A stretch of DNA of 64,000 nt from an uncultured Prevotellaceae bacterium (GCA_946406435.1 CAMJKP010000007.1:22726-86725); one strand, 5' to 3'. Positions 32,915-41,091 are shown, numbered from the stretch's first letter. Notes: a model not told the origin generated them from the letters alone. Numbers and translations are program-made.

Positions 32915-34946
32915 AAGCTTTATTATTTTTAAGTGAAACAAATATGCCGATATAAAAGAAGCGGTCTCGGTTTGCCTTTACCGATGTGCCGTCTGGATTG
33001 TAACGGAATACATTGGTACGACCAAGAATGTTGTTCAGCGATGCATAGACGATAACCTTCGGACTTACAAGCCATGTGAGATTGGCATCTACACTATTAT
33101 AATGCGGAGTAGTACCGACAGGATATTTCCTTCCGCTGGCATACGACTCAGACAATCCGATAATCGTTTTGCCGATGCTGTATTTCAAAGTCATACGGAT
33201 ATTATGACGCGATGTATAGTCGGGAGTGCGTAAAGCTGCATAGTCGAGATAGAGACGTTCAGAGTCGTTGAAGGAATAAGATAGCGTGCCTATCATATTC
33301 TTAACGAGCGAGTGGTTCTCGATGAACACATCCATGCCTTTGCTCGTACCATAGCCATCAGCTGTATATATGCCATTCACAATCAGAGGAAGGCTATGAT
33401 ATTTCTTGTAATATGGCTCTATACGCAACAGAGTATTGTTGATTTCATACTGCATACTGAATATGGCATGATTGGCTGTACTCTGAGCCATACGTTTTCC
33501 GCTCATTACTATATAGTCATCATCTGCCGTCTGACTGTATTTTCCCAACATAGCCGATAGTTGGAAGTGCTTATTCGGCACATAACTCATCGTGACACGA
33601 GGCATAAGCAGCCAACTATCATCATAGCTCACGTTCTCCACCCTCGCAGAGAGGTTAAGAAACAGTTTCGGCACAATGCGTAACTGGGCATCGGTATGTG
33701 CAGCAAGCAGGTTATAGTCAAGCTCGTAATGACTGAGGTCATATCTTTTAGTACTGTGTCGGAGATAGTCCTCAACACCTGCCGACATCTTCAGAACAGA
33801 GGAAAAGACCTTACGAGCCTCAGTTTTAAGATGTATCTCATTACGGAAGTTATGGTAATGATCGCCCAGGATCTGCGCATCGTCAATATCATTCACAACC
33901 GATGAATTGGCAATGCCCGTAAAAAGGCTATATCCTCGTCCGATGTTGGTTCTAAGCGTAGTATTTGCATAGATATTATGCTCAATGAGCGACAACCGAC
34001 GATTGTCGATATGAAGACCAAGAGAAGTGAAGTCATAACCAACGTATGATTTCAGGACGGAAGCCGATGAAAATTCCGCTTTGTACTGTGCCTCACCAGA
34101 CAGTTTCCTGTATGGACGTGTCCAATCGAGACGGTCAGGAAACAAGGCATCGTAAAGTCCCATGTCTATATAGTCAGCATTAAACGACAGACTGCTTGAC
34201 GCGAAAGCCTTAGTACCACCTATATTCCAATCTACGAGCGATGCACTTACTCCCAGTTTGTCACCCGTCGCTACATCGGTTGTTTCCATAGGCAACACAG
34301 AAGACAGAGCCTGTCCGTATTCGCCGCCATAACCGCCAAGCGAAAAATTGATACCCTTGAATAGGAATGGCGAGAAACGACTGCGAACAGTATTATTCTC
34401 CGTGTTCGTGGAATAAGGAACGAGCACATGCATACCGTTGACAAACGTCTGACATTCGTTGCTCTCGCCTCCACGCACATACAGTTTGCCATTCTCCCCC
34501 ACCTTCTGTGTGCCTGGCAATGTCTGTAATGCAGCAACAATGTCGCCACAGGAATTACCCGACAACACCACATCAAGCGCATCCATAGTCTTGAAATTGT
34601 CGCTCTTGCCGAAACTGTATGTACTGGCAGTAACAACCACCTCGTTGATAGTCGTAGCCCGCTCATGCATACGGATAAGAAGGTTCTGTGTCTCGGTGGT
34701 AGTCAGCACCACATCGTCAAAGCCGATAAATGTAGCCTTGATAGATAACTCGCCTGACTGACTGGTGACAAATTCGAATCTTCCGAGCGAATCAGTAAGG
34801 CATCCGTCTATCGTACCTATTATAAAGACATTGGCACCTGGCATTGGTTCCCGTCCATCGGTAACGACACCGGAAACAACTGTCTGACTCATCGCATGAC
34901 AAGCGACAAGCAGCATGATAATGATATGTGTAAGTCGATGTTTCAT
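32895..34946 (-). CDS. TonB-dependent receptor of the LytTR operon
   Basis: A 683-residue outer-membrane receptor. Signal peptide MKHRLTHIIIMLLVACHAMS; CarbopepD-like domain (VVSGVVTDGREPMPGANVFI ... LLIRMHER, about 22-105); plug (NEVVVTASTYSFGK, DIVAALQTLPGTQKVGENG, LYVRGGESNECQTFVNGM); barrel to FVSLKNNKAYDISNF. It has no SusD partner. The frame runs upstream, but M at 34946 starts the signal peptide. Its own -7 element ends only 4 bp before the ATG, so the mRNA would be leaderless. Four direct half-sites lie upstream. Ligand unknown. Confidence 0.87.
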   Translation of the reverse strand: MKHRLTHIIIMLLVACHAMSQTVVSGVVTDGREPMPGANVFIIGTIDGCLTDSLGRFEFVTSQSGELSIKATFIGFDDVVLTTTETQNLLIRMHERATTINEVVVTASTYSFGKSDNFKTMDALDVVLSGNSCGDIVAALQTLPGTQKVGENGKLYVRGGESNECQTFVNGMHVLVPYSTNTENNTVRSRFSPFLFKGINFSLGGYGGEYGQALSSVLPMETTDVATGDKLGVSASLVDWNIGGTKAFASSSLSFNADYIDMGLYDALFPDRLDWTRPYRKLSGEAQYKAEFSSASVLKSYVGYDFTSLGLHIDNRRLSLIEHNIYANTTLRTNIGRGYSLFTGIANSSVVNDIDDAQILGDHYHNFRNEIHLKTEARKVFSSVLKMSAGVEDYLRHSTKRYDLSHYELDYNLLAAHTDAQLRIVPKLFLNLSARVENVSYDDSWLLMPRVTMSYVPNKHFQLSAMLGKYSQTADDDYIVMSGKRMAQSTANHAIFSMQYEINNTLLRIEPYYKKYHSLPLIVNGIYTADGYGTSKGMDVFIENHSLVKNMIGTLSYSFNDSERLYLDYAALRTPDYTSRHNIRMTLKYSIGKTIIGLSESYASGRKYPVGTTPHYNSVDANLTWLVSPKVIVYASLNNILGRTNVFRYNPDGTSVKANRDRFFYIGIFVSLKNNKAYDISNF

Positions 34947-34950
34947 GCTG

Positions 34951-34982
34951 CAAAGATACGACGGGATTCTGATACCGCCAAA
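34951..34982 (-). promoter_or_regulatory. Promoter of the LytTR-operon TonB receptor
   Basis: Minus strand: TTTG (34982-34979), exactly 20 bp, TATCTTTG (34958-34951), then CAGC and ATG. The near-zero leader suggests a leaderless transcript. Confidence 0.75.
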
Positions 34983-34988
34983 TATCCT

Positions 34989-35059
34989 TGACAGACAACA
35001 AGAAACGCTGACAGACAACTAATCTGCCAGACGAATTACTATAAAAAAGGACGAATTGC
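34989..35059 (-). promoter_or_regulatory. Array of four LytTR-type half-sites, 20-bp period
   Basis: On the plus strand: TGACAGACAAC (34989-34999), TGACAGACAAC (35009-35019), AGACGAATTAC (35029-35039), GGACGAATTGC (35049-35059); NGAC starts at 34989, 35009, 35029 and 35049. LytTR regulators such as AgrA and ComE are known to bind direct half-sites two helical turns apart. The GTC nearest the promoter starts 11 bp before the -33 TTG. Confidence 0.65.
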
Positions 35060-35925
35060 TAAGCTATGAACGAGCGAAGCTTAGGCACGTAAGTACGTGA
35101 TACTGGCACAATTGTAGGGCATTTTCCCAACTTTAGTTGATAGCCATTTGAATTTCCCTGTGCCGAAGTAATATTGTTTAGGTTCACTACAAATGAGCGG
35201 TGGCATTGGAATACATTCTCATATTCCTTCAAATCGTCAAGTACCGCAGTAAGCGTTGTGTGTAGTTCAATGGTATTTATATTGTTCTCTTTCATAAAGC
35301 AGACCTGAACGTTGTTCTTCTGAGCCTCAACATACAAGAGGGCGTTGATGGGCAGTTGCAAGTCGTTACCTCTTACCGATACATCATGAATCGTCACCAT
35401 AATGTCCGTCTGCATGTCCGTGGTCTTGTCAAGTAAAGACTCTAACTGACTGCGCAGATAACGATGATAGTTCATCCCCACGGAGAAAACGGTGATGACA
35501 CTACCGATGACAAAGGTCCAGTAAAGGAACTGCAGACAGAATTCTGCCGATATTGGACAATGGAATACAATCGAAAAAGTAATGATGTTACAGATGCAGA
35601 CAAACAATATCATTACAAGCACCGACAATGCCTCATGCCATACGCGCCAAGGCGATACCCTTTTCTGTAAAGGCAGAAACGCAAGAAAAAACGAATAACT
35701 GCATCCGAATGTGACTGCTCCGAACATCAATGACACAATGAACTTGTTTCCCTCATATAAGCTGAATCCAAACGGTTGCAGCAGATAGAGAATCAAGAAC
35801 ACGATAGCAGCATACACTGCACAGTCTCTCAGGACGTTACCGCTCTGTGGAAACGGATATTTTCGAGTTAAGAAGAACTTACCCCGACCCTCACTTAAAG
35901 AGGAAGCTTTAGACGGTATTTCCAT
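35059..35925 (-). CDS. Membrane-bound LytTR transcriptional regulator 1
   Basis: A 288-residue protein: about four membrane helices (residues 33-150, beginning LILYLLQPFGFSLYEG) and a C-terminal LytTR DNA-binding domain (about 185-288; LLYVEAQKNNVQVCF, FQCHRSFVVNLNNI, VPVSRTYVPKLR). No receiver domain, so the membrane part may sense the signal itself. Start/stop overlap with the upstream TPR gene is TAATG. It lies directly upstream of the TonB-receptor gene and its half-site array, the likely target. Confidence 0.85.
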   Translation of the reverse strand: MEIPSKASSLSEGRGKFFLTRKYPFPQSGNVLRDCAVYAAIVFLILYLLQPFGFSLYEGNKFIVSLMFGAVTFGCSYSFFLAFLPLQKRVSPWRVWHEALSVLVMILFVCICNIITFSIVFHCPISAEFCLQFLYWTFVIGSVITVFSVGMNYHRYLRSQLESLLDKTTDMQTDIMVTIHDVSVRGNDLQLPINALLYVEAQKNNVQVCFMKENNINTIELHTTLTAVLDDLKEYENVFQCHRSFVVNLNNITSAQGNSNGYQLKLGKCPTIVPVSRTYVPKLRSFIA

Positions 35926-36692
35926 TATTGTTTTTTACCCTTAACAGCCCTACTCGGTATTCCTCTACTCACGAGCATAGCCTGATCAGCTTCAATCTTA
36001 TCGAGAATACCGTCGTCTGACTTTGTTTTCTTGATTTGCTCCATATGCTTGCGATAGAGCGAAATACGCTGGAGGACATACTGAGTATATTCATCCCCAT
36101 AGCTGAGATGCTGGTTAGGAGTAAGACTCTTGGCGGTAATGTCTATTGCAGAAGATATATCATCAATGGCAAGAGAGTACTTTTCCATAGCCTCCTCCAC
36201 CTGAGCACGTGTGGCATAGCTCGCAGCATCATCTTTATACAGTTCCACAAGATGATTTGCCTGATCGTATGCATCAGGCAAGCGTTTCTCTTCTATATTA
36301 TTCAGAATAAGTCCCGTAAGTGCGTTCTTGTGGTCGGGTTCAAATCTCAGCACCTGTTCATAGTCGGCACGGGCAAATGAGTACCTACGCAACTTATGAT
36401 TGACAAAGGCGCGGAAATACAATGCCCCGATATGAGTCGGATGGAGGTCGAGTATATTGGAATACTCATCCAAAGCATATTGCCATTGCTCCAACGCAAT
36501 ATTACACTCCGCCTTACGCATACGTAACTCCAGCGACTTAGGGTTCAGCTCTATCTTCTTCGAAAGAACAGAGATTGAATCCTTCCATTGCTGTTGTGTC
36601 TGCGCATTAACAGAGAGACTGAAAGCCAACAAAAAGACCCCCAGCCCCCCAAGGGGGAGTTTTTTTATAGTACTTACGCTAAAAATTCTCAT
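35925..36692 (-). CDS. Exported TPR protein, first gene of the LytTR operon
   Basis: A 255-residue protein with N-terminal signal sequence and TPR helices: LRMRKAECNIALEQWQYALD, YSNILDLHPTHIGALYFRAF, ARADYEQVLRFEPDHKNALT, SYATRAQVEEAMEKYSLAID. Residues about 10-21 (KKLPLGGLGVFL), the positively charged end and core of the signal peptide, are encoded by one arm of a family A repeat. Its stop overlaps the LytTR start. TPRs usually mediate protein contacts; a sensory partner of the membrane LytTR protein is plausible but not shown. Confidence 0.78.
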   Translation of the reverse strand: MRIFSVSTIKKLPLGGLGVFLLAFSLSVNAQTQQQWKDSISVLSKKIELNPKSLELRMRKAECNIALEQWQYALDEYSNILDLHPTHIGALYFRAFVNHKLRRYSFARADYEQVLRFEPDHKNALTGLILNNIEEKRLPDAYDQANHLVELYKDDAASYATRAQVEEAMEKYSLAIDDISSAIDITAKSLTPNQHLSYGDEYTQYVLQRISLYRKHMEQIKKTKSDDGILDKIEADQAMLVSRGIPSRAVKGKKQ

Positions 36693-36837
36693 ATCCTATT
36701 AACATTATACCACACTACAAACACTTTTATATTATATTCAATTATAGAAATACCGCTTATGAATCTTTCAGGTGAAAGCCATAAGCGGCATTACTATAAT
36801 AAAACCCTCCCCCTCGGGGGAGAAGGAGGGGGGCTAT
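36629..36837. repeat. Family A palindromic repeat, copy 5 (left arm coding)
   Basis: Arm GACCCCCAGCCCCCCAAGGG (36632-36651) lies in the TPR gene signal peptide; arm CCCTCCCCCTCGGGGGAGAA with GGAGGGGGG (36804-36833) abuts the leuB stop. The TPR gene start lies between them. Confidence 0.75.
36746..36797 (-). terminator. Probable leuB terminator
   Basis: Minus strand: GCCGCTTATG...CATAAGCGGTATTTC. Same stem sequence as the terminator at 32312-32363, but with a short T-tract. Confidence 0.5.
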
Positions 36838-36838
36838 T

Positions 36839-37921
36839 TTACGCTTTCTTAATGAAGTCAACAATCCAAGCGCCAACTTCCTTAGTGCCATACTTTGCAC
36901 CACCCTCTACCTGAATCTCAGGAGTACGCACGTTCTGGTCGAGAGAAGCATCAACAGCCTTACGGATGAGAGCGCCCTCTTCCTTCAAGCCGAAATACTC
37001 ATAGAGCATAGCTACAGAAAGAATCTGTGCAAGTGGGTTTGCGATATTCAAGCCCTTACCCTGTGGCCAAGAACCGTGGATTGGCTCGAATACAGGAGTA
37101 GAAGAACCTGTAGAAGCTGATGGGAGAAGACCCATAGAACCTGTGATGCAAGAACCCTCATCGGTAAGAATGTCACCGAATGTATTCTCTGTTACCATTA
37201 CATCGAAGAATGTTGGCTCCTGAATCATACGCATAGCAGCGTTGTCAACATACATATAGTCTGTCTTTACATCTGGGTACTCCTTCTCAATTTCCTGAGC
37301 AACCTTACGCCACAGACGGCTTGAAGCCAACACGTTAGCCTTGTCAACCACTGTGAGGTGCTTCTTACGCTGCTGAGCATACTGATAACCTACGCGAAGG
37401 ATACGCTCAACCTCCGGACGAGTATAGTAGTTCGTATCAAGAGCGTCCTCAGTACCGATTTCAGCATTCATTGCAGGCTCCTGCTTCTTACCGAAGTACA
37501 TACCGCCAGTAAGCTCACGGATGCAGATGAAATCAGCACCCTTCACAATCTCATCCTTGAGAGGAGACTTGTGAACAAGGCAGTCGAATGTGGTTACAGG
37601 ACGGATGTTAGCGAACAGACCGAGTTTCTTACGCATAGCGAGAAGTCCCTGTTCAGGACGTACCTTTGCTGATGGGTTGTTGTCGAACTTAGGATCACCG
37701 ACAGAAGCGAAGAGAACTGCATCAGCCTCCTCACAGATCTTGAAAGTCTCCTCTGGGAATGGATCACCTACCTCGTCGATAGCGTGAGCACCACAGAGAG
37801 CCTCCTTATAACTTACCTCGTGTCCGAACTTCTTTGCAACAGCGTCCATTACGGCAACGCCCTGCTCCATAATCTCTGGTCCGATACCATCACCAGCCAG
37901 AACTGCAATCTTCAAATTCAT
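36839..37921 (-). CDS. leuB: 3-isopropylmalate dehydrogenase
   Basis: A 360-residue beta-decarboxylating dehydrogenase that oxidises 3-isopropylmalate in leucine synthesis. Motifs: [20 protein letters not shown] at the start; substrate Arg/Tyr region [12 protein letters not shown]; catalytic VVDKANVL lysine; metal Asp in DNAAMRMI and [18 protein letters not shown] site [14 protein letters not shown]. It has its own promoter and is 18 kb from the leuA-C-D operon, with which it is often clustered in Bacteroidales. Confidence 0.96.
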   Translation of the reverse strand: MNLKIAVLAGDGIGPEIMEQGVAVMDAVAKKFGHEVSYKEALCGAHAIDEVGDPFPEETFKICEEADAVLFASVGDPKFDNNPSAKVRPEQGLLAMRKKLGLFANIRPVTTFDCLVHKSPLKDEIVKGADFICIRELTGGMYFGKKQEPAMNAEIGTEDALDTNYYTRPEVERILRVGYQYAQQRKKHLTVVDKANVLASSRLWRKVAQEIEKEYPDVKTDYMYVDNAAMRMIQEPTFFDVMVTENTFGDILTDEGSCITGSMGLLPSASTGSSTPVFEPIHGSWPQGKGLNIANPLAQILSVAMLYEYFGLKEEGALIRKAVDASLDQNVRTPEIQVEGGAKYGTKEVGAWIVDFIKKA

Positions 37922-37994
37922 TTTTTTACTTTTTTCTATTTTAGTTTTTTTTTACATTCTTGAACTACAATAGCAATATTTCATTTTGCGAGCA

Positions 37995-38026
37995 CAAAAT
38001 TACACATTTTTCAGCACATAACCAAA
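37995..38026 (-). promoter_or_regulatory. leuB promoter
   Basis: Minus strand: TTTG (38026-38023), 20 bp, TAATTTTG (38002-37995), giving a 74-bp gap to the ATG. Confidence 0.75.
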
Positions 38027-38129
38027 TTATTTTGTTTTTTTTCACTCAGTCAAAGAAGTTACTTTTATCTGCCAGTATGTTAATTCAATAATTATTTCTG
38101 GAAACGCGATAGAATATGCGGATTTTTTG

Positions 38130-38137
38130 TAACTTTG
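38130..38137 (+). promoter_or_regulatory. -7 element for queD-queE
   Basis: TAACTTTG; no clear -33. A family A repeat lies between it and the gene, inside the leader. Confidence 0.5.
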
Positions 38138-38149
38138 CATCCCAAAACG

Positions 38150-38277
38150 GGAGCCTAACCAAGCCTTCCCAAAGGGAAGGATGTTAGATAGTATAATTAA
38201 TCATCTTTTTGGCGATTAATATTAGCGAAAGAATGTATATCGCATCCCTCCCTTTGGGAGGGCCTGGGTGGGCTACC
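38150..38277. repeat. Family A palindromic repeat, copy 6, in the queD leader
   Basis: AGCCTAACCAAGCCTTCCC with AAAGGGAAGG, GATAGTATAATTAATC, then CCCTCCCTTTGGGAGGGCC and TGGGTGGGCT. Its left arm is identical to that of copy 8 at 60399. Confidence 0.8.
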
Positions 38278-38312
38278 ATAGGTCTAAGAAAACCCTATCT
38301 AAAAAACTTAGA

Positions 38313-38642
38313 ATGTATTACATAGAAAAAACGCTTGAGATTTCAGCAGCACACTATCTGAATCTCAGTTATCGCAGCAAGTGTGAGAACCTACACGGTC
38401 ACAACTGGAAGATTGTTGTATTCTGCAAGTCTGAAACCCTCGACGCAGACGGAATGGTCGTGGATTTCACCCATATCAAAAAGATTGTAAAAGGACAACT
38501 GGATCACAAATGTCTTAATGACGTACTCGACTGCAATCCTACGGCGGAGAATATTGCACGCTGGATTGCGGACAGGATTCCCTTCTGCTATCGCGTAAGT
38601 GTGCAGGAAAGCGAGGGAAACAAAGCCATATACGAGAAGTAA
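38313..38642 (+). CDS. queD: 6-carboxy-5,6,7,8-tetrahydropterin synthase QueD
   Basis: A 109-residue pterin-fold enzyme that makes 6-carboxytetrahydropterin from dihydroneopterin triphosphate in queuosine synthesis. Zinc histidines are in ISAAHYL and LHGHNW; the catalytic Cys is in SKCENLHGH; the DH of GQLDHKCLND and the final ESEGNKAIYEK are typical. The ATG at 38313 gives MYYIEKTLEISAAH, the expected start; the frame is open upstream through the repeat but that part is not protein-like. queE begins 4 bp after the stop. Confidence 0.93.
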   Translation: MYYIEKTLEISAAHYLNLSYRSKCENLHGHNWKIVVFCKSETLDADGMVVDFTHIKKIVKGQLDHKCLNDVLDCNPTAENIARWIADRIPFCYRVSVQESEGNKAIYEK

Positions 38643-38646
38643 GGAT

Positions 38647-39258
38647 ATGAGAGTAAACGAGATATTCTACTCCATTCAAGGAGAGGGACACTACACGGGT
38701 ACGCCAGCCGTATTCGTGCGCCTTGCCGGATGCAACCTCAACTGCTGGTTCTGCGACACAGAGTTTCACTCTTTTACCGAGATGAGCGAGGACGAGATTG
38801 TGGCTGAAGCAAGCCAATACCCTTCACGATATATGGTTATAACAGGTGGTGAACCAACCTTGCAGCTCACAGCATCGCTCACCTCCAAGCTCCACACCAT
38901 AGGCTTCTACATCATGCTTGAGACCAACGGTACACAGCCATTGCCCGAAGGCTGCATCGTGGATTGGATTACATGCTCACCCAAATGCCCATCGCCTGCC
39001 ACCCATCACCCAACACCCAACACCCAACACCCAATTCGCATACAGCATATCGACGAACTCAAGGTGGTCTATGAGGGGACAGAGCAGGACATGAGCCAGT
39101 ATGATGTCATCCAAGCCAAGGAATACCGTCTGCAACCCTGCTGTACGGGCGACCGCCAAAAAGATACTTTCATCACCAACCAGACTATCGACTACATCCT
39201 CACTCATCCGAAATGGCGTCTCTCGCTACAGACGCACAAGATTCTGGGGGTGAGGTAG
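38647..39258 (+). CDS. queE: 7-carboxy-7-deazaguanine synthase QueE
   Basis: A 203-residue radical-SAM enzyme that converts 6-carboxytetrahydropterin to 7-carboxy-7-deazaguanine. It has the CxxxCxxC cluster motif RLAGCNLNCWFCDTEF, the opening VNEIFYSIQGEGHYTGTPA and the SAM-binding VITGGEPTLQ. ATG at 38647 is in the right place for MRVNEIFYS. Residues about 114-131 (CPSPATHHPTPNTQHPI) are an in-frame insertion of CCCAACA repeats between the conserved CSPK and DELKVVYEG blocks. Confidence 0.92.
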   Translation: MRVNEIFYSIQGEGHYTGTPAVFVRLAGCNLNCWFCDTEFHSFTEMSEDEIVAEASQYPSRYMVITGGEPTLQLTASLTSKLHTIGFYIMLETNGTQPLPEGCIVDWITCSPKCPSPATHHPTPNTQHPIRIQHIDELKVVYEGTEQDMSQYDVIQAKEYRLQPCCTGDRQKDTFITNQTIDYILTHPKWRLSLQTHKILGVR

Positions 39259-39453
39259 GCTGAGGATTTGAGTTTCCTTGATAAGGAAACGGCGTAAGCA
39301 AAGGTTATATCCCTTGATTTTTCAAGTGTAATTTTGTAATTTTCGCCCTATTTCTCTATGCAAAATGCTCTGTATCTCTGTGGCATATTGTTTCGATATG
39401 CCACATGAAGCCAGACGCTTTGAGGCATAACGGAGGATTATCGTTTTCGGGAG

Positions 39454-39527
39454 CAAAGGTACTACATTTTCCGCACATATCCAATAGTTGTCCCCGATAT
39501 CAGGGCGGTTTGTCCCAGATGTCAACA
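39454..39527 (-). promoter_or_regulatory. Outward promoter-operator unit, left copy
   Basis: Minus strand: GACATCTGGGACAAACCGCC, CTGATATCGGGGACAACTAT with TTG (39484-39482), 20 bp, TACCTTTG (39461-39454). Two GGGACAA half-sites are 22 bp apart. It matches the right copy over 42 bp with one mismatch, then differs in the spacer and matches again at -7. It points away from the right copy, toward the 3' end of queE; no gene is seen downstream. Confidence 0.6.
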
Positions 39528-39905
39528 ACAAGCCTATAAAAGTTGCTATTGCAACAAATCCGATAAAACGAAGTTAAGGTGGTATGGTATTTAGGTTCAG
39601 CCTTAAACGCAAGCAAAAACCTTAACACCTTAACACCTTACCAATACAATATATACGCACTATCACGTTCTACAAACTGGGAATGAACACATTCCTCTCA
39701 AGGCAATTATTTCTATCTTCAATATCATCTTAATAATATATCAGGATATAAAAATATATAAGTATCGCGCATACGCATGTTATATTATATATTCGTCTCA
39801 ACCTTAATCTTAAATTCTTCACCTTACTCACGTTAAGGCGTTAAGGTGTTAAGGTGTTAAGGTGTTATTACAAACTAAATTCCTTGTACCAGTCTTTTTC
39901 TACAA
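39528..39905. repeat. Stretch between the two outward promoters
   Basis: Contains inverted tracts CCTTAACACCTTAACACCTTA (about 39620) and GTTAAGGTGTTAAGGTGTTA (about 39842), plus AT-rich DNA with ATATATAAGTATCGC. I see no gene. Confidence 0.6.
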
Positions 39906-39973
39906 CATCTGGGACAAACCGCCCTGATATCTGGGACAACTATTGCAAGTGTCAAGAAATAGCTGTACCTTTA
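39906..39973 (+). promoter_or_regulatory. Outward promoter-operator unit, right copy
   Basis: ACATCTGGGACAAACCGCCC, TGATATCTGGGACAACTAT and TTG (39943-39945), 20 bp, TACCTTTA (39966-39973). It would fire into the 3' end of the second LytTR gene, antisense to it. Confidence 0.55.
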
Positions 39974-39975
39974 CA

Positions 39976-40875
39976 CTACTTATCACTCAAAACCGACTTG
40001 ATGACATCGTTATTGGCACGCGACACTGGCAACTGCTTCTCAACACCGAACAACTGTAGCTGATACCCAGGATTACGAGCCGTCATAGATACCACGAAAT
40101 TGATATTGACAAGGAAAGCCCTATGACATTGTACGATATATCCGAACTCAGAAAGTGTTTCCTTTATCTGTTTCAGCGTGATGCGGAGAGTGCTATGTCT
40201 TGTCTCATTCTCCGAGATATAGCATATATCAGCATAGTTCGCCATTGACTCCACATAGAGAATGCTTGAAGGAGCAACCTCCAGTCGGGCACCCTGTCCC
40301 TGCCCTTCAATCACCACCGTTACCGGCATCTCCTCCACCTCTTCATGCTCGTCATCTCTCTGAAAAAGTTCCTCCTGACGTTTCTCCAACAGAGAATTGA
40401 TAGCCTTCACATCGTCAAGCTCACGACGAAGCTGGTCGTTTCTGAACTCATAGAAAGCCCACAAGAACATGAAGACAGTCACAATCGCCACATTCACGCA
40501 CATAAGCCACACGTTATATAGTGTGAAATGCCCGTCTTCATAGAAGAACATATCCCATCGCCTTTGACAAAACCAACCATCGTACATAAGCAGCAAAAGC
40601 GCGAGAATTGGAGTATTAACAATATAGGCAACCGACTCGCGAACAAGGAAGTACTTTAGCGAACCGTTACGTTTTTCATAATCTCCAAGAGCAGCCTTTG
40701 TCAGCAGCAAGGAAAACAAGACAGCAAGGAAAGATATCAAGGAGCATATAAGAATATACCCCATACGCCCTTCATTTAGCCTGCCTATACCGAAAGGTTG
40801 TACGAGTGCCAGAAAGACCAACACCCCGATACCACACTTGAAAGCACGCTTGAGTATATATATGTAATCGTTCAT
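39976..40875 (-). CDS. Membrane-bound LytTR transcriptional regulator 2
   Basis: A 299-residue paralogue of regulator 1: about four membrane helices (residues 13-140, with the same LVQPFGIG motif after the first helix), a charged coiled coil (about 141-172, LRRELDDVKAINSLLEKRQE) and a C-terminal LytTR domain (about 190-299; ILYVESMANYADICY, VQCHRAFLVNINFV, LPVSRANNDVIK). No receiver domain. It is transcribed divergently from a 68-aa membrane peptide gene; four half-sites lie between the two promoters. Confidence 0.85.
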   Translation of the reverse strand: MNDYIYILKRAFKCGIGVLVFLALVQPFGIGRLNEGRMGYILICSLISFLAVLFSLLLTKAALGDYEKRNGSLKYFLVRESVAYIVNTPILALLLLMYDGWFCQRRWDMFFYEDGHFTLYNVWLMCVNVAIVTVFMFLWAFYEFRNDQLRRELDDVKAINSLLEKRQEELFQRDDEHEEVEEMPVTVVIEGQGQGARLEVAPSSILYVESMANYADICYISENETRHSTLRITLKQIKETLSEFGYIVQCHRAFLVNINFVVSMTARNPGYQLQLFGVEKQLPVSRANNDVIKSVLSDK

Positions 40876-40970
40876 TTTGGAAAACTCTAATCACTAAACT
40901 CTAAACACTAAACTCTAATCACTAAACTCTAAACACTAAACTCAAAACTCTAAACTTTTTTATGCAGCTG

Positions 40971-41001
40971 CAAAGGTACTTATTTTTTGCCAATCAAGCA
41001 A
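40971..41001 (-). promoter_or_regulatory. Promoter of LytTR regulator 2
   Basis: Minus strand: TTG (41001-40999), 20 bp, TACCTTTG (40978-40971). Confidence 0.72.
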
Positions 41002-41015
41002 CATTTTCCTCTGCC

Positions 41016-41087
41016 ATTCGTCACAAAACCGTGTATTTCGTCCCATTCACGAGCCATAAATCCCTAATCACGCTCCATCCGTCCCTA
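41016..41087 (+). promoter_or_regulatory. Array of four LytTR-type half-sites between divergent promoters
   Basis: Plus strand: ATTCGTCAC, ATTTCGTCCC, TAAATCCCTA, ATCCGTCCCTA; the aligned hexamers CGTCAC, CGTCCC, AATCCC and CGTCCC start at 41019, 41039, 41059 and 41080 (steps 20, 20, 21). The GTC nearest the plus-strand promoter starts at 41081, 11 bp before its -33 TTG (41092), the same geometry as at the TonB-receptor promoter. Confidence 0.62.
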
Positions 41088-41091
41088 GCTA

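Noticed and set aside
39482..39950. Invertible promoter switch between the inverted repeats
   Set aside because: Each promoter lies within or outside the repeat itself and points outward, so inversion of the middle would not change which gene is driven; no recombinase gene is near.
39322..40063. Two small ORFs on opposite strands (39322-39531 minus, 39854-40063 plus) sharing a TSGTNRPDI.DNY-like peptide
   Set aside because: The similarity is exactly the 42-bp inverted promoter-operator repeat read in the same frame; beyond it the -33/-7 elements explain conservation better than protein, and one ORF overlaps the LytTR gene.
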